From: Chondrosia reniformis
Taxonomy: Eukaryota > Porifera > Demospongiae > Chondrillida > Chondrillidae
Assembly (NCBI GenBank): GCA_947172415.1
Contig: OX359193.1
Span: forward strand, 310,001 to 374,000
Length of the DNA stretch: 64,000 nucleotides
Direction: 5' to 3'
Positions 1 to 13,200 of the stretch are shown piece after piece. The position numbers and the translations under genes are program-made. How positions within the stretch are numbered: position 1 is the stretch's first letter; every line of letters starts with the position of its first letter. The notes under the pieces were generated by a model. It was not told the origin of the DNA, made no database searches, and saw only the letters and a program-made list of their open reading frames with translations.

Positions 1-2501
1 CTCTTTGGATATGCTTTAAGGATAGCTGTGAATGCTGACAGGAAGTTTCAGCTTCACATCTTTCCAATTGACAGAGTTACAGCACTAAATGTACATTAGA
101 TTCTTGTATACAAATTTAATGTATGGTGAGAGATAAGGCAAATATGAGTGAACATCAAAATTTGCAAAACTCTTTGGATATGTTTTATGGATGTCTGTGA
201 ATGCTGACAGCAAGTTTCAGCTTCACATCTTTCCAATTGACAGAGTTACAGCACTAAATGTACATTAGATTCTTGTATACAAATTTAATGTATGGTGAGA
301 GATAGGGCAAATATGAGTGAACATCAAAATTTGCAAAACTCTTTGGATATGTTTTATGGATGTCTGTGAATGCTGACAGCAAGTTTCAGCTTCACATCTT
401 TCCAATTGACAGAGTTACAGCACTAAATGTACATTAGATTCTGCTATACAAATTTAATGTATGGTGAGATATAGGGCAAATATGAATGAACATCAAATTT
501 GTAAAACTCTTTGGATATGCTTTAAGGATGTCTGTGAATGCTGACAGGAAGTTTCAGCTTCACATCTTTCCAATTGACAGAGCTACAGCACTAAATGTAC
601 ATTAGATTCTTGTATACAAATTTAATGTATGGTGAGAGATAGGGCAAATATGAGTGAACATCAAAATTTGCAAAACTCTTTGGATATGTTTTATGGATGT
701 CTGTGAATGCTGACAGCAAGTTTCAGCTTCACATCTTTCCAATTGACAGAGTTACAGCACTAAATGTACATTAGATTTTGCTATACAAATTTAATGTATG
801 GTGAGATATAGGGCAAATATGAGTGAACATCAAAATTTGCAAAACTCTTTGGATATGCTTTAAGGATAGCTGTGAATGCTGACAGGAAGTTTCAGCCTCA
901 CATCTTTCCAATTGACAGAGTTACAGCACTAAATGTACATTAGATTCTTGTATACAAATTTAATGTACGTATGGTGAGAGATAAGGCAAATATGAGTGAA
1001 CATCAAAATTTGCAAAACTCTTTGGATATGTTTTATGGATGTCTGTGAATGCTGACACCAAGTTTCAGCTTCACATCTTTCCAATTGACAGAGTTACAGC
1101 ACTAAATGTACATTAGATTCTGCTATACAAATTTAATGTATGGTGAGAGATAAGGCAAATATGATAGAACATCAAATTTGTAAAAGTCTTTGGATATGCT
1201 TTAAGGATGTCTGTGAATGCTGACAAGAAGTTTCAGCTTCACATCTTTCCAATTGACAGAGTTACAGCACTAAATGTACATTAGATTCTTGTATACAAAT
1301 TTAATGTATGGTGAGATACGTATAGTGCAAATATGAGTGAACATCAAAATTTGCAAAACTCTTTGGATATGCTTTAAGGATAGCTGTGAATGCTGACAAC
1401 AAGTTTCAGCTTCACATCTTTCCAATTGACAGAGTTACAGCACTAAATGTAGATTAGATTCTTGTATACAAATTTAATGTACGTATGGTGAGAGATAGGG
1501 CAAATATGAGTGAACATCAAAATTTGCAAAACTCTTTGGATATGTTTTATGGATGTCTGTGAGTGCTGACACCAAGTTTCAGCTTCACATCTTTCCAATT
1601 GACAGAGTTACAGCACTAAATGTACATTAGATTCTGCTATACAAATTTAATGTATGGTGAGATATAGGGCAAATATGAGTGAACATCAAAATTTGCAAAA
1701 CTCTTTGGATATGCTTTAAGGATAGCTGTGAATGCTGACAGGAAGTTTCAGCTTTACATCTTTCCAATTGACAGAGTTACAGCACTAAATGTACATTAGA
1801 TTCTTGTATACAAATTTAATGTATGGTGAGAGATAGGGCAAATATGAGTGAACATCAAAATTTGCAAAACTCTTTGGATATGTTTTATGGATGTCTGTGA
1901 ATGCTGACAGCAAGTTTCAGCTTCACATCTTTCCAATTGACAGAGTTACAGCACTAAATGTACATTAGATTCTGCTATACAAATTTAATGTATGGTGAGA
2001 TATAGGGCAAATATGAATGAACATCAAAATTTGTAAAACTCTTTGGATATGCTTTAAGGATGTCTGTGAATGCTGACAACAAGTTTCAGCTTCACATCTT
2101 TCCAATTGACAGAGCTACAGCACTAAATGTACATTAGATTCTTGTATACAAATTTAATGTATGGTGAGAGATAGGGCAAATATGAGTGAACATCAAAATT
2201 TGTAAAACTCTTTGGATATGTTTTATGGATGTCTGTGAATGCTGACAGCAAGTTTCAGCTTCACATCTTTCCAATTGACAGAGTTACAGCACTAAATGTA
2301 CATTAGATTCTGCTATACAAATTTAATGTATGGTGAGATATAGGGCAAATATGAGTGAACATCAAAATTTGTAAAACTCTTTGGATATGCTTTATGTATG
2401 TCTGTGAATGTTGACAAGAAGTTTCAGCTTCACATCTTTCCAATTGACAGAGTTACAGCACTAAATGTACATTAGATTCTTGTATAGAAATTTAATGTAC
2501 G
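1..2501. repeat. Satellite array, ~169-170 bp units (block 1)
   Basis: About fifteen head-to-tail copies of a ~169-170 bp unit; the anchor CTCTTTGGATATG recurs at about 1, 170, 339 and so on. Units fall into variants distinguished by GCTTTAAGGAT versus GTTTTATGGAT after the anchor, and TTCTTGTATAC versus TTCTGCTATAC near the end. The variants are mixed, with only partial alternation. Copies differ by only a few bases, implying recent homogenisation. The unit has no long open frame. The length matches a nucleosome repeat, common for centromeric or heterochromatic satellites, but centromere function cannot be read from sequence. Confidence 0.95.
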
Positions 2502-3190
2502 GTAGTTTCGTAATAATATAAATGGCCGACCTAGAGAAGGGAATATTGAAAATACGGTACTTTTATATGTATATTTTGAATGACGAGAACGCTTTTAAAG
2601 ATTTTAATACACATGGATATTCACTCTGTAATACTTGATTGTTTTGAAGTAGTATCTGTCCATATTATAATATATGGATGTCGCTAAAGTGAAAAATCGT
2701 CAATCGACTGCTAAAGAAACTCCAAAGGAAAAAAATTGGACCATACCGAACGCTACCATCCACGACGCTCAGAGGCCGGGATCGGTGGTAACGCTCTGCC
2801 GAGTTGAGCTTTGGGTGTCACTTGCGTGAGAAGAACCAGTTCTTCTCGATATGGCCGACTCATATGAATCCTAAGATATCAGATGCCAATCCCACATTAC
2901 GTGGAACCCCCCCGAAATCCGGATTATTGGTGAGCACGTCTCTATGGCACCAACCGATTAGGAGACAGCTTCAGAGTCTAAGCGCTACCAACCTCTATGG
3001 GAACCGCAACCACCATAGAGATGTGTCCAGGTAGGCCTACTATTATAAGGTTTTATCTTCTATTTAAATAAAGTAATTGCCTATGAAAACGCTTGTGGTT
3101 GGCGAATCTTCAATACTTTAGAATAGGGTATTTTTCGATCTGCAGTAACTCGGGTATCCTTTTTTGAAATTTTACAAAACTAGCAGGATA
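2502..3190. repeat. Non-satellite segment inside the array, copy A
   Basis: At about 2502 the satellite breaks off into unrelated sequence starting GGTAGTTTCGTAATAATAT. It is nearly identical to 5848-6445 for about 590 bp and then diverges. It contains a short hairpin: CTCTATGG near 2993 pairs with CCATAGAG near 3014. A 76-codon open frame at 2804-3034 begins with TTG, not ATG, so I do not call a gene. Near 3183 the sequence (GGATATACTGTATAGC) leads back into a truncated satellite unit. It could be a transposon remnant or a satellite spacer. Confidence 0.85.
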
Positions 3191-5847
3191 TACTGTATAG
3201 CTATATGTGCATACAGCCAAGAGGTTTCAGCTTCATATCTTTCCAATTGACAGAGTTACGGCACTAAATGTAGATTAGATTCTTGTATACAAATTTAAAG
3301 TATGGTGAGATATAGGGCAAATATGAGTGAACATCAAAATTTGTAAAACTCTTTGGATATGTTTTATGGATGTCTGTGAATGCTGACAGCAAGTTTCAGC
3401 TTCACATCTTTCCAATTGACAGAGTTACAGCACTAAATGTACATTAGATTCTGCTATACAAATTTAATGTATGGTGAGATATAGGGCAAATATGAGTGAA
3501 CATCAAAATTTGCAAAACTCTTTGGATATGCTTTAAGGATAGCTGTGAATGCTGACAGCAAGTTTCAGCTTCACATCTTTCCAATTGACAGAGTTACAGC
3601 ACTAAATGTACATTAGATTCTGCTATACAAATTTAATGTATGGTGAGAGATAGGGCAAATATGAGTGAACATCAAAATTTGTAAAACTCTTTGGATATGT
3701 TTTATGGATGTCTGTGAATGCTGACAGCAAGTTTCAGCTTCACATCTTTCCAATTGACAGAGTTACAGCACTAAATGTACATTAGATTCTTGTATACAAA
3801 TTTAATGTATGGTGAGAGATAGGGCAAATATGAGTGAACATCAAAATTTGTAAAACTCTTTGGATATGTTTTATGGATGTCTGTGAATGCTGACAGCAAG
3901 TTTCAGCTTCACATCTTTCCAATTGACAGAGTTACAGCACTAAATGTACATTAGATTCTGCTATACAAATTTAATGTATGGTGAGAGATAGGGCAAATAT
4001 GAGTGAACATCAAAATTTGCAAAACTCTTTGGATATGTTTTATGGATGTCTGTGAATGCTGACACCAAGTTTCAGCTTCACATCTTTCCAATTGACAGAG
4101 TTACAGCACTAAATGTACATTAGATTCTGCTATACAAATTTAATGTATGGTGAGATATAGGGCAAATATGAGTGAACATCAAAATTTGTAAAACTCTTTG
4201 GATATGCTTTAAGGATAGCTGTGAATGCTGACAGGAAGTTTCAGCTTCACATCTTTCCAATTGACAGAGTTACAGCACTCAATGTACATTAGATTCTTGT
4301 ATACAAATTTAATGTATGGTGAGAGATAGGGCAAATATGAGTGAACATCAAAATTTGTAAAACTCTTTGGATATGTTTTATGGATGTCTGTGAATGCTGA
4401 CAGCAAGTTTCAGCTTCACATCTTTCCAATTGACAGAGTTACAGCACTAAATGTACATTAGATTCTGCTATACAAATTTAATGTATGGAGAGAGATAAGG
4501 CAAATATGATAGAACATCAAAATTTGTAAAACTTTTTGGATATGCTTTAAGGATGTCTGTGAATGCTGACAAGAAGTTTCAGCTTCACATCTTTCCAATT
4601 GACAGAGTTACAGCACTAAATGTAGATTAGATTCTTTTATACAAATTTAATGTATGGTGAGAGATAGGGCAAATATGAGTGAACATCAAAATTTGCAAAA
4701 CTCTTTGGATATGCTTTAAGGATAGCTGTGAATGCTGACAAGAAGTTTCAGTTTCACATCTTTCCAATTGACAGAGTTACAGCACTAAATGTACATTAGA
4801 TTCTTGTATACAAATTTAATGTATGGTGAGAGATACGTAGGGCAAATATGAGTGAACATCAAAATTTGCAAAACTCTTTGGATATGCTTTAAGGATAGCT
4901 GTGAATGCTGACAGGAAGTTTCAGCTTCACATCTTTCCAATTGACAGAGTTATTGCACTAAATGTACATTAGATTCTTGTATACAAATTTAATGTATGGT
5001 GAGATATAGGGCAAATATGAGTGAACATCAAAATTTGTAAAACTCTTTGGATATGCTTTAAGGATGTCTGTGAATGCTGACAACAAGTGTCAGCTTCACA
5101 TCTTTCCAATTGACAGAGCTACAGCACTAAATGTACATTAGATTCTTGTATACAAATTTAATGTATGGTGGGAGATAGGACAAATATGAGTGAACATCAA
5201 AATTTGTAAAACTCTTTGGATATGCTTTATGTATGTCTGTGAATGCTGACAGCAAGTTTCAGCTTCACATCTTTCCAATTGACAGAGTTACAGCACTAAA
5301 TGTACATTAGATTCTGCTATACAAATTTAATGTATGGTGAGATATAGGGCAAATATGAATGAACATCAAAATTTGTAAAACTCTTTGGATATGCTTTAAG
5401 GATGTCTGTGAATGCTGACAACAAGTTTCAGCTTCACATCTTTCCAATTGACAGAGCTACAGCACTAAATGTACATTAGATTCTTGTATACAAATTTAAT
5501 GTATGGTGAGAGATAGGGCAAATATGAGTGAACATCAAAATTTGTAAAACTCTTTGGATATGTTTTATGGATGTCTGTGAATGCTGACAGCAAGTTTCAG
5601 CTTCACATCTTTCCAATTGACAGAGTTACAGCACTAAATGTACATTAGATTCTGCTATACAAATTTAATGTACGTATGGTGAGATATAGGGCAAATATGA
5701 GTGAACATCAAAATTTGTAAAACTCTTTGGATATGCTTTATGTATGTCTGTGAATGTTGACAAGAAGTTTCAGCTTCACATCTTTCCAATTGACAGAGTT
5801 ATTGCACTAAATGTACATTAGATTCTTGTATAGAAATTTAATGTACG
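3191..5847. repeat. Satellite array, ~169-170 bp units (block 2)
   Basis: The same satellite resumes within a unit (GTTTCAGCTTCATATC) and runs for about fifteen to sixteen more copies. Sub-variants match block 1, including small insertions of ACGT or TACG near the ATGGTGAGA box. The end of this block and the following segment copy are nearly identical to the end of block 1 and segment copy A. This supports duplication of a compound ~3.35 kb unit rather than independent insertion. Confidence 0.95.
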
Positions 5848-6445
5848 GTAGTTTCGTAATAATATAAATGGCCGACCTAGAGAAGGGAATATTGAAAATA
5901 CGGTACTTTTATATGTATATTTTGAATGACGAGAACGCTTTTAAAGATTTTAATACACATGGATATTCACTCTGTAATACTTGATTGTTTTGAAGTAGTA
6001 TCTGTCCATATTATAATATATGGATGTCGCTAAAGTGAAAAATCGTCAATCGACTGCTAAAGAAACTCCAAAGGAAAAAAATTGGACCATACCGAACGCT
6101 ACCATCCACGACGCTCAGAGGCCGGGATCGGTGGTAACGCTCTGCCGAGTTGAGCTTTGGGTGTCACTTGCGTGAGAAGAACCAGTTCTTCTCGATATGG
6201 CCGACTCATATGAATCCTAAGATATCAGATGCCAATCCCACATTACGTGGAACCCCCCCGAAATCCGGATTATTGGTGAGCACGTCTCTATGGCACCAAC
6301 CGATTAGGAGACAGCTTCAGAGTCTAAGCGCTACCAACCTCTATGGGAACCGCAACCACCATAGAGATGTGTCCAGGTAGGCCTACTATATAAGGTTTTT
6401 CGCTTCTATTTATATGAAGTTTTGTCCAAAGAAAACGGTTGTGGT
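5848..6445. repeat. Non-satellite segment inside the array, copy B
   Basis: Second copy of the segment at 2502, offset by about 3346 bp. The 76-codon open frame (6150-6380) translates identically in both copies. Similarity decays after the GTGTCCAGGTAGGCCTACTA region: small indels appear near 6390 and the copies diverge fully near 6445. No satellite array follows; the sequence changes to a different repeat. Confidence 0.85.
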
Positions 6446-6469
6446 TGGGGCTTTTTTATTATATTTCTC

Positions 6470-6790
6470 GTTATTTCCAGATCAGTGAATTGTTCCAAGC
6501 AAATTTAAAGACATAGGCAGTATTTGTGGATCATCTGAAAACTGGGGAAAGCGCAAAAAATCCTGTAAGCGTCTTGATGGGCCGAGGAGAACGACTTTTC
6601 TGATCCCAATTATTTTCGAGAAATCGTCAATTTATGCCATTCTAATTCCAGACCAGTGAATCGTTCCAAGCAATTGTACACGCATACGCAGTATTTCCAA
6701 TACATCTCAACACTGTGGCAAATGGATAAAAGCCTGTATGTGTCTTGGTGGAGGGAGGAGAGCGACTTTTCATGATACAGAAAACTAGAG
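6470..6790. repeat. Diverged ~171 bp tandem pair
   Basis: Two consecutive degenerate copies. CCAGATCAGTGAATTGTTCC near 6477 matches CCAGACCAGTGAATCGTTCC near 6648. Both copies continue through AAGC, a GCAGTATTT box, a CCTGTA-GTCTTG-TGG box and GAGCGACTTTTC or GAACGACTTTTC. The unit is unrelated in sequence to the main satellite but almost the same length. No coding frame is supported. Confidence 0.7.
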
Positions 6791-6954
6791 ATAGTGCGTC
6801 CGATATTTATCGCCTGTACGATATTAATGTCTATGATCGATATTTTAACTAGACCGGCTGACTCTTAGTCTAGTTCCTAACTCAGGATAGAATGTTGTAT
6901 TGATAAATAGTGTTTTTAAAGCAACTGTAGCTCCAAAAATGTTTTTCATATATT

Positions 6955-7060
6955 GTAGGATATACTCTGTATATCTGTATAATATATGGTGAGAGATAGG
7001 GCAAATGTGAATAAAAATTAAAATAACTAAAACTCATTGGTAATGCTTCATAAATATATA
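6955..7060. repeat. Decayed satellite unit
   Basis: The stretch TATGGTGAGAGATAGGGCAA followed by ATGTGAATAAAAATTAAAAT and AACTAAAACTCATTGG aligns with the last third of the satellite unit plus the start of the next, with many substitutions. It is the only satellite-like sequence outside the main array and lies within 210 bp of the 3' end of the first gene. The open frame here (6882-7085, minus) is incidental. The rest of 6790-7262 is AT-rich with no recognisable feature apart from the likely 3' untranslated region of the next gene. Confidence 0.6.
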
Positions 7061-7262
7061 TACGCCTGGAAGGCTTGTGTGACAAACAATTTACCCAACT
7101 ATAGCTTTTTACTTAATTGTACCAAATCAATTTAGCTACAACAGAATAACCAATTATAGAATGTTGAAGGATAATTTTCAATTATTAAACACCTCATGTT
7201 AATACTGACATTTTAATAGCTTTCACTGTAATTGTAATATTCTAGAAGTATAGCAAAGTTAT

Positions 7263-10200
7263 CTATTGTACTGCTTCGGGGTTTTTAGCAAGGTAAAGCT
7301 TTCTCTTCCATTCAGGCATGGAATTAATCCTTTCTAATTTTTCATTCTTTTTCAGATTTTTTTCCCTCTCCTCAGCTTCCAGCATCTCCTTTTCGGCTTC
7401 TTTTTTCTTCATTAGTTTAACTTTCCATTCAGGCATTCCAACATATTTAGCTTCTTTCTCTCGTTCTTTTTCTCTTTCCATTCTTTCAGCAGCGGTAGCT
7501 CTTAACTTTTTTTGATACAGCAGTCTCTTCTTCCATTCAGGTAAGTCTTCTTCATCCATTTCATCTGAGTCATATTGTGTTGACGCTTTCCTAAAAGAAC
7601 CCCTGACCTTTAAACTTGAACTTTGAACTTCAGACACTTGTTTAGGTGGTTCTTGGTCATCTTGAGTTGTTTCATCCATTCTCCTTTCGGAATATGTTGG
7701 CTGAATATCTTCATTTGTCTCATTAGCTTCATTGCCTTTTAGATGACTCTTACTTCTGCCACTTTCAGGATCTACAGATTTGAACCTAGCTTCAATGTCC
7801 TGGATTAAGCTGCTCTTAGAGTTTTGCCCCCCTTGCACCCTTGTTCTTCCATCCTGATCAACATGTTTCAATGGTGTACCCTCACTAATCTGCTGCAGGA
7901 GATTTTCTCGACTATGCTTCACGTTTTCTGGAAGATTCTGCTTCATAGGTCTTCTAGTCTGAACAGGAATGGTCTCACCAGTGGAAGGTGGAGGAGGGGG
8001 TGGAGCTGTAGGTGGGGGTGGGGGAGGGGGTGGGGCTGAAGGCGGGGGTGGGGGAGGGACTGGAGCTGTAGGAGGTGGTGGAACTGTTGTGTCTTCAGGA
8101 TTAGGTGAAGCAGATGGTGACAGTGTTGGTGATGATACTGGAAGAGATGGTGATGCTGCCGGTGGAGGAGGTGATGATACTGGAGGAGATGGCGATGCTG
8201 CCGGTGGAGGAGGTGATAATACTGGAGGAAATGGCGATGCTGCTGGTGGAGGAGGTGATGATACTGGAGGAGATGGCGATGCTGCTGGTGGAAGAGGTAA
8301 TGATACTGGAGATGGTGATGCTGGCGGCAGAGGAGGTGATGGTGTGATGGCCTGGACTGGAGGTGGTGAGAGGGAAGATGTAGGTTCCTCTGGAAGATCT
8401 ATGGCCACCGCAGCTGACTTAGTGCTGCCTCTTTTAGGAACAAGGACATTGTTGAGTAGTTCATCTTCTTCTGCTTTTCCAAACAAAATAACTGTGTTCT
8501 CTAGTTTCTTTGGCTGAACAATGTTGGCGGATTCTCCAAGAGGCAGATCTTCTCGCCCTTTCTCTTTTTCTTTTTTCACTTCTTCTTCTACCTTTAAAAC
8601 AACTGTTTCTTCCTGGCCAGTTGCTGATGCCTTTCTTGGAATGCTCAGCTTTGAAGGCTCTAACTTTGGAACTGGTTTTGGCTCCACTTTGGAAGGGAGT
8701 GTTGGCATTTGTAGGAAGTCCTCCAGAGCTTTCAAGGAAGGGTCTGGTTCAGGTTCTAGCAGCCCAGTCTGAATTGCTAGACTCTGTAGCAGGTCACTTC
8801 CACCTAATGATGTCTCTGTGTTGACCACTTTGGTCTGGCACTGAGCTGCAGGCATGTCACCCATAACGAAATGGGACAAGGTGTCCAGAGTGGATGCAGT
8901 TGAGGATTCTAGAGCAGATGGCTCCCTTTTCTGAATGTCTGGTTTCTTTGTATCTTTGCCTTGTTTCTTGCCATCTCGCTTTTTGGGATTTCGGTCCTTT
9001 GAACTCTTCCTTTCACTCTCACTACTTTCAGATTTTCTATATTTTCTTTTCTTTTTACTCTCTTCACTGCTGTAGTCACTGTACCTCCTTCTCCGATGTT
9101 CATGCTCACTAGAGGAGGGGCTACCTCTTCTATCATCATCACTTTCTTCTGAATTGTAATCATCCTTTTTGTGGTACCTGCTATCCTCTCTTCTTCTACT
9201 TGGAGGTGAAGATGGTGGAGATGATTGGTTGAATGGAAACCTTGATTTGAGTGGCTTTGGTACAGGTCTAGTATCTTCAGTTGTAGAAGCAACATTCTCA
9301 AACATCAGGGCTTTGTCACTAATAATTCTTCTTCGTGGTTTATCTTGTACGACTTCTGTTGTTTCTTTACTTTCATGGCTAAAGAGAGCCAAGTTTTTGG
9401 CAAATGCACTGTTTCGTTTGGGTTTAACTGCAGGAGGCTTGTTTGATTCTGAAGTATCTTGATTAAAGATAGATGAAGTGAGCTTCTTCACTGCTGACTG
9501 GCCTGCTGGTTTAGCAGGTACTGGCTCTCCATCCACAGTAGCCACATCTCCATCAGCAAGTGGTTTGGGGTCGTTTCCACCAGATGCCAAGGGCTGGATC
9601 CCACCTCCACCAGATGCCAAGGGCTTGACCCCACCTCCACCAGATGCCAAGGGCTTGACTCCACCTCCACCAGATGAAAAGGGCTTGACCCCACCTCCAC
9701 CAGATGCCAAGGGCTTGACTCCACCTCCACCAGATGAAAAGGGTTTGACTCCACCTCCACCAGATGAAAAGGGTTTGACGCTGCCTCCACTGGATTGTTT
9801 AGGATTCTGATTGGCTGAAGATTTCCTAGGTCCAGATGCCTTCACTTCAGTCTTTTTGATTAGTTTCATAACAGCACTTATATCTTCATCAGAAGAAGAC
9901 TCTGTTTCTTCTACTTCAATGACTTTTGGCTGAGCTACAATCACAAGAAGAAGATGAGATGAGATTATATTTTTCTATCTCCTAGTCAGTAGGAGAATAT
10001 AGTATTGTGTACACGTCACATCTTTACCTGGTTGAAAGTTTGGATCAAGGGCTTGGAAATATAATTCCTGTTCATCCTCATCAACCAGTACTTTAGCTCC
10101 TTTCCTAAAAGATTCCCTATTACAGAAGATAAACAATATTATATTTACGATCTGTCAAGATGCACTAGATGCAACACTACCCCTCCCTTTCTGGACCACT

Positions 10201-13200
10201 GAGACATTACTAGTTGACATTGATGTATTCAAAGCAATCTTGTTAGTATTTACTATCATCAATGTTTACCTAGCTCCCCTGAAAATAATTTTTGTTTTCT
10301 TGGCAAATCCAACTGCATCAATGAGTCTCTTCTGATACAACAGCCATTCTCTCCTGAGCTGTCGGTACTCAATCACACTGAGAGACCTCTCCACCTAAAA
10401 TAGCATACATCAGCAGTTACCCAGCAACCATTCAGTGCATGTATAATATTGCTATACTATGTATCTACTGCTGTACGCTATACTACATACTCTGGCTAAC
10501 CTCATTTAGAAAGTCCACATGTGCTTGTACGTTTGGCACATCATCAACTTTTATCAATACTGACCATGGAACCTTTGGTTCATCTACTGGAATGACCTTC
10601 TTCTTCTTCTTCTTCTTTTTCTTCTTCTTCTTGAGAGATGGCTGGGTTGGGGAGAGAACTGGAGGAGCTGCATCCAAGAAGGTCTCCAAGGCAGAAACTG
10701 AGAGTCGTCCAGGTCTCACATCACCCTTCATTTTCCTTGTTGATCTTGGTGTAAGTGGTGGCACTTCTGGAGTGGCGACATCCTCCTGCTCCTGCTCCCG
10801 AGACTCTTCTATATTAGCCCGGTCTGGGGGAGGAAGTACTTCCTGTTTATCTTCCTCCTCCTCTTGCAGAGGTAGGGAAGGAGGGGCATTGTCATTATTC
10901 AATGATACCATGGAAACAGGGGGTGGGGGAGGGCTGGTTGGAGGAGATTCATTTGAATGCAATAAAGCTTCATTGTTGGTTTGTTCCTGGAGTTCTAAGG
11001 GAGCAAAATCCATTGTAAGAACAGACGTGCGATGCCCTTTGTTCCTCTGAACTTCTATAGCACTGCTAACTTCTATACCTGTGGTGTCTGGAAGGTCCTG
11101 CTGCACTACAATGTTGTCATGTTCGTGGGCTACTGCTTGAGGTTGCGCTGTCACAAAATCTAAAAGAGAATCTTCAGAGGAAGATTTCCCTGGTGCATCA
11201 TCTGATTGTGGTTCTCCCATCCCCCCCTCTCCCTTTAAATAGGAAATAGTACAAATTGATATTCTTGCATCTAAATAATTTGAAAAACACATTTGCATAC
11301 CTCAGCAAAGAGCGGCCAGTCTGTAATGCTACTAGTCAACCCAGCAAACTGCAGATCAATGACTCTATCAGCATCTTCTCGTGAATAACTTTTTTGTATT
11401 CTTTTCTGTCTCAATTGAGAAGAAGCTGATATAGGTCTCTTAGTTATTGGCATATCGTTGGCATTGGGTGGAGAAGGGCGTGCCTCCGGGATACTACTGG
11501 CTGAGCTATCCTGTATGTCAGACAGTGAGTCTAGCTCGCTGCTTTTTTCACTTTCAGAAGCGGAATCTCTTTCAGGTTGCTGCTCTGGTTTGACATCCAA
11601 TACATGCTTCACAGGTTCATGAAGTGTCAAAGGTTCCCTTTCGTGGATCATAACCTTCTGAGGTGTGTCACCTCTCAATTGACCTGGAGGTGATGCCTTG
11701 TCATCGTGCCTGGAAACCTTGCTACTCACCCTCAACATTTGAGGATTTTTGTGATCTATTAGATATTTTTGTTTAAGTGGGTGATGTGATAAATCTTAAA
11801 CTAACAGTAAAGTAACAGTACCTCTAGAATGTTCCTCTGCTGACCGCTTGGATCCAGCAGGCAGATGTGAGAAAGAGCTTTGGACGCCCGCCTGAGTGTA
11901 GGCCATCATTTGAGCATGCAGCATTTGAAAGGTATCTTTTAGTGTGGTGCAGACGTGTCTAGCAGAAGACTAGAGTGAACAGTGGACAAAGAGAGATACT
12001 TTGTGATTCAAAGGTCAACCATTTCACAATGTATTATTAAAACACACTTCTGTTTCGCAGTCGAGCACATAGCAGGCAAATCTCCCCGATTGCAAAGGAT
12101 CAACAGATTTTATTCCAACGACATGCTTTCCCTCATCCTCCACGTAAGAGAGACTGGATACCTTTGATACAGCCACTTGTGCATAGAGTGTCTACGTATA
12201 CAAATGATGGATTGAAGATTTGGAGCAGCAGAGGATCAGACTAACTGAACTTTCAAGTATATATCATGTGTAATAAATGTAGTGTTACTTGAGTTTAACT
12301 ATCTGACCTATGGGCATAGCTTGATCTAGTCCATACATACATCTGGCCCAGAGAAGAAGAGAAGTAGAATTAGAAAACTCTGTATACTCATCCAAAGCTC
12401 TCACTAGGTTTAGTTCCCTATAGGTCTTTTACTCTAGAATTGATGTAACAAGTTGAAAATGGTGTGTTTGATTATTTATCCTTTTTTATGCATTTGTTTG
12501 TTATTATTATTATTAATAAGCAAGATAAATTCAAACTTTTTCACCTTTTTCTTTCCATCTGTAACATGAATCCAAATAGGAGATATGTGCAAAAGCTTTG
12601 GAGTCAGTGAGAACCAATTTACATTACCAGACAGCTACAAGTTGTCAAAGAAGGAAGAAAGAGAAACTTCATAAGAATATAAAGATGGTAAGACAAGTGT
12701 CTCAAGTAAATACCTGTGATTCATCCACTAATTGCAGAAAATCTGAACGATTTTCAGAGAACTGCCACTCCCTTAAACCTGGGACACACCCCAAATACTG
12801 TACAGCAGATAAACACAGTTCAATAACCCAGGCACATGTATAATCAACTTAAAGATGACAATTAGTATACAGAAACTGACCTATGAGCTTATTGATAACA
12901 TTAAAAGCCAGTGAGCTTATAATATTGGTTACATTAAAAGCCAGTGAGCTTATAATATTGGTCACATTAAAGTCAGTGAGCTTATAATATTGGTCACATT
13001 AAAAGCCAGTGAGCTTATAATATTGGTCACATTAAAAGCCAGTGAGCTTGTAATATTGGCCACATAAGTCTGAGTATATATAAGCGATTGAGTGCATACC
13101 TTAATCTTCCAGGTTAGTGACCCTTGAAGTAGTTTAGAGTCTACTTTACCAACAACTAGAGGAATTGACAGTCATAACAGTCAGTAGTCCCATACGGTAG

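Noticed and set aside
2804-3034. 76-codon open frame repeated identically at 6150-6380
   Set aside because: Starts with TTG, has no ATG near the start, and identity is explained by the segment duplication. No protein features.
4209-4406. Minus-strand open frame in the satellite
   Set aside because: Spans satellite units and exists only where a variant base removes a stop.
1-6445. Regular direct repeats considered as CRISPR
   Set aside because: Units are contiguous with no unique spacers and lie in a eukaryotic genome.
7969-8517. Plus-strand Gly-rich open frame
   Set aside because: Shadow of the proline-rich coding repeat on the minus strand.
9478-9810. Plus-strand open frame of PPPPDAKGLT repeats
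   Set aside because: Antisense to the ten-residue glycine repeat; the minus frame continues into the WH2 exon.
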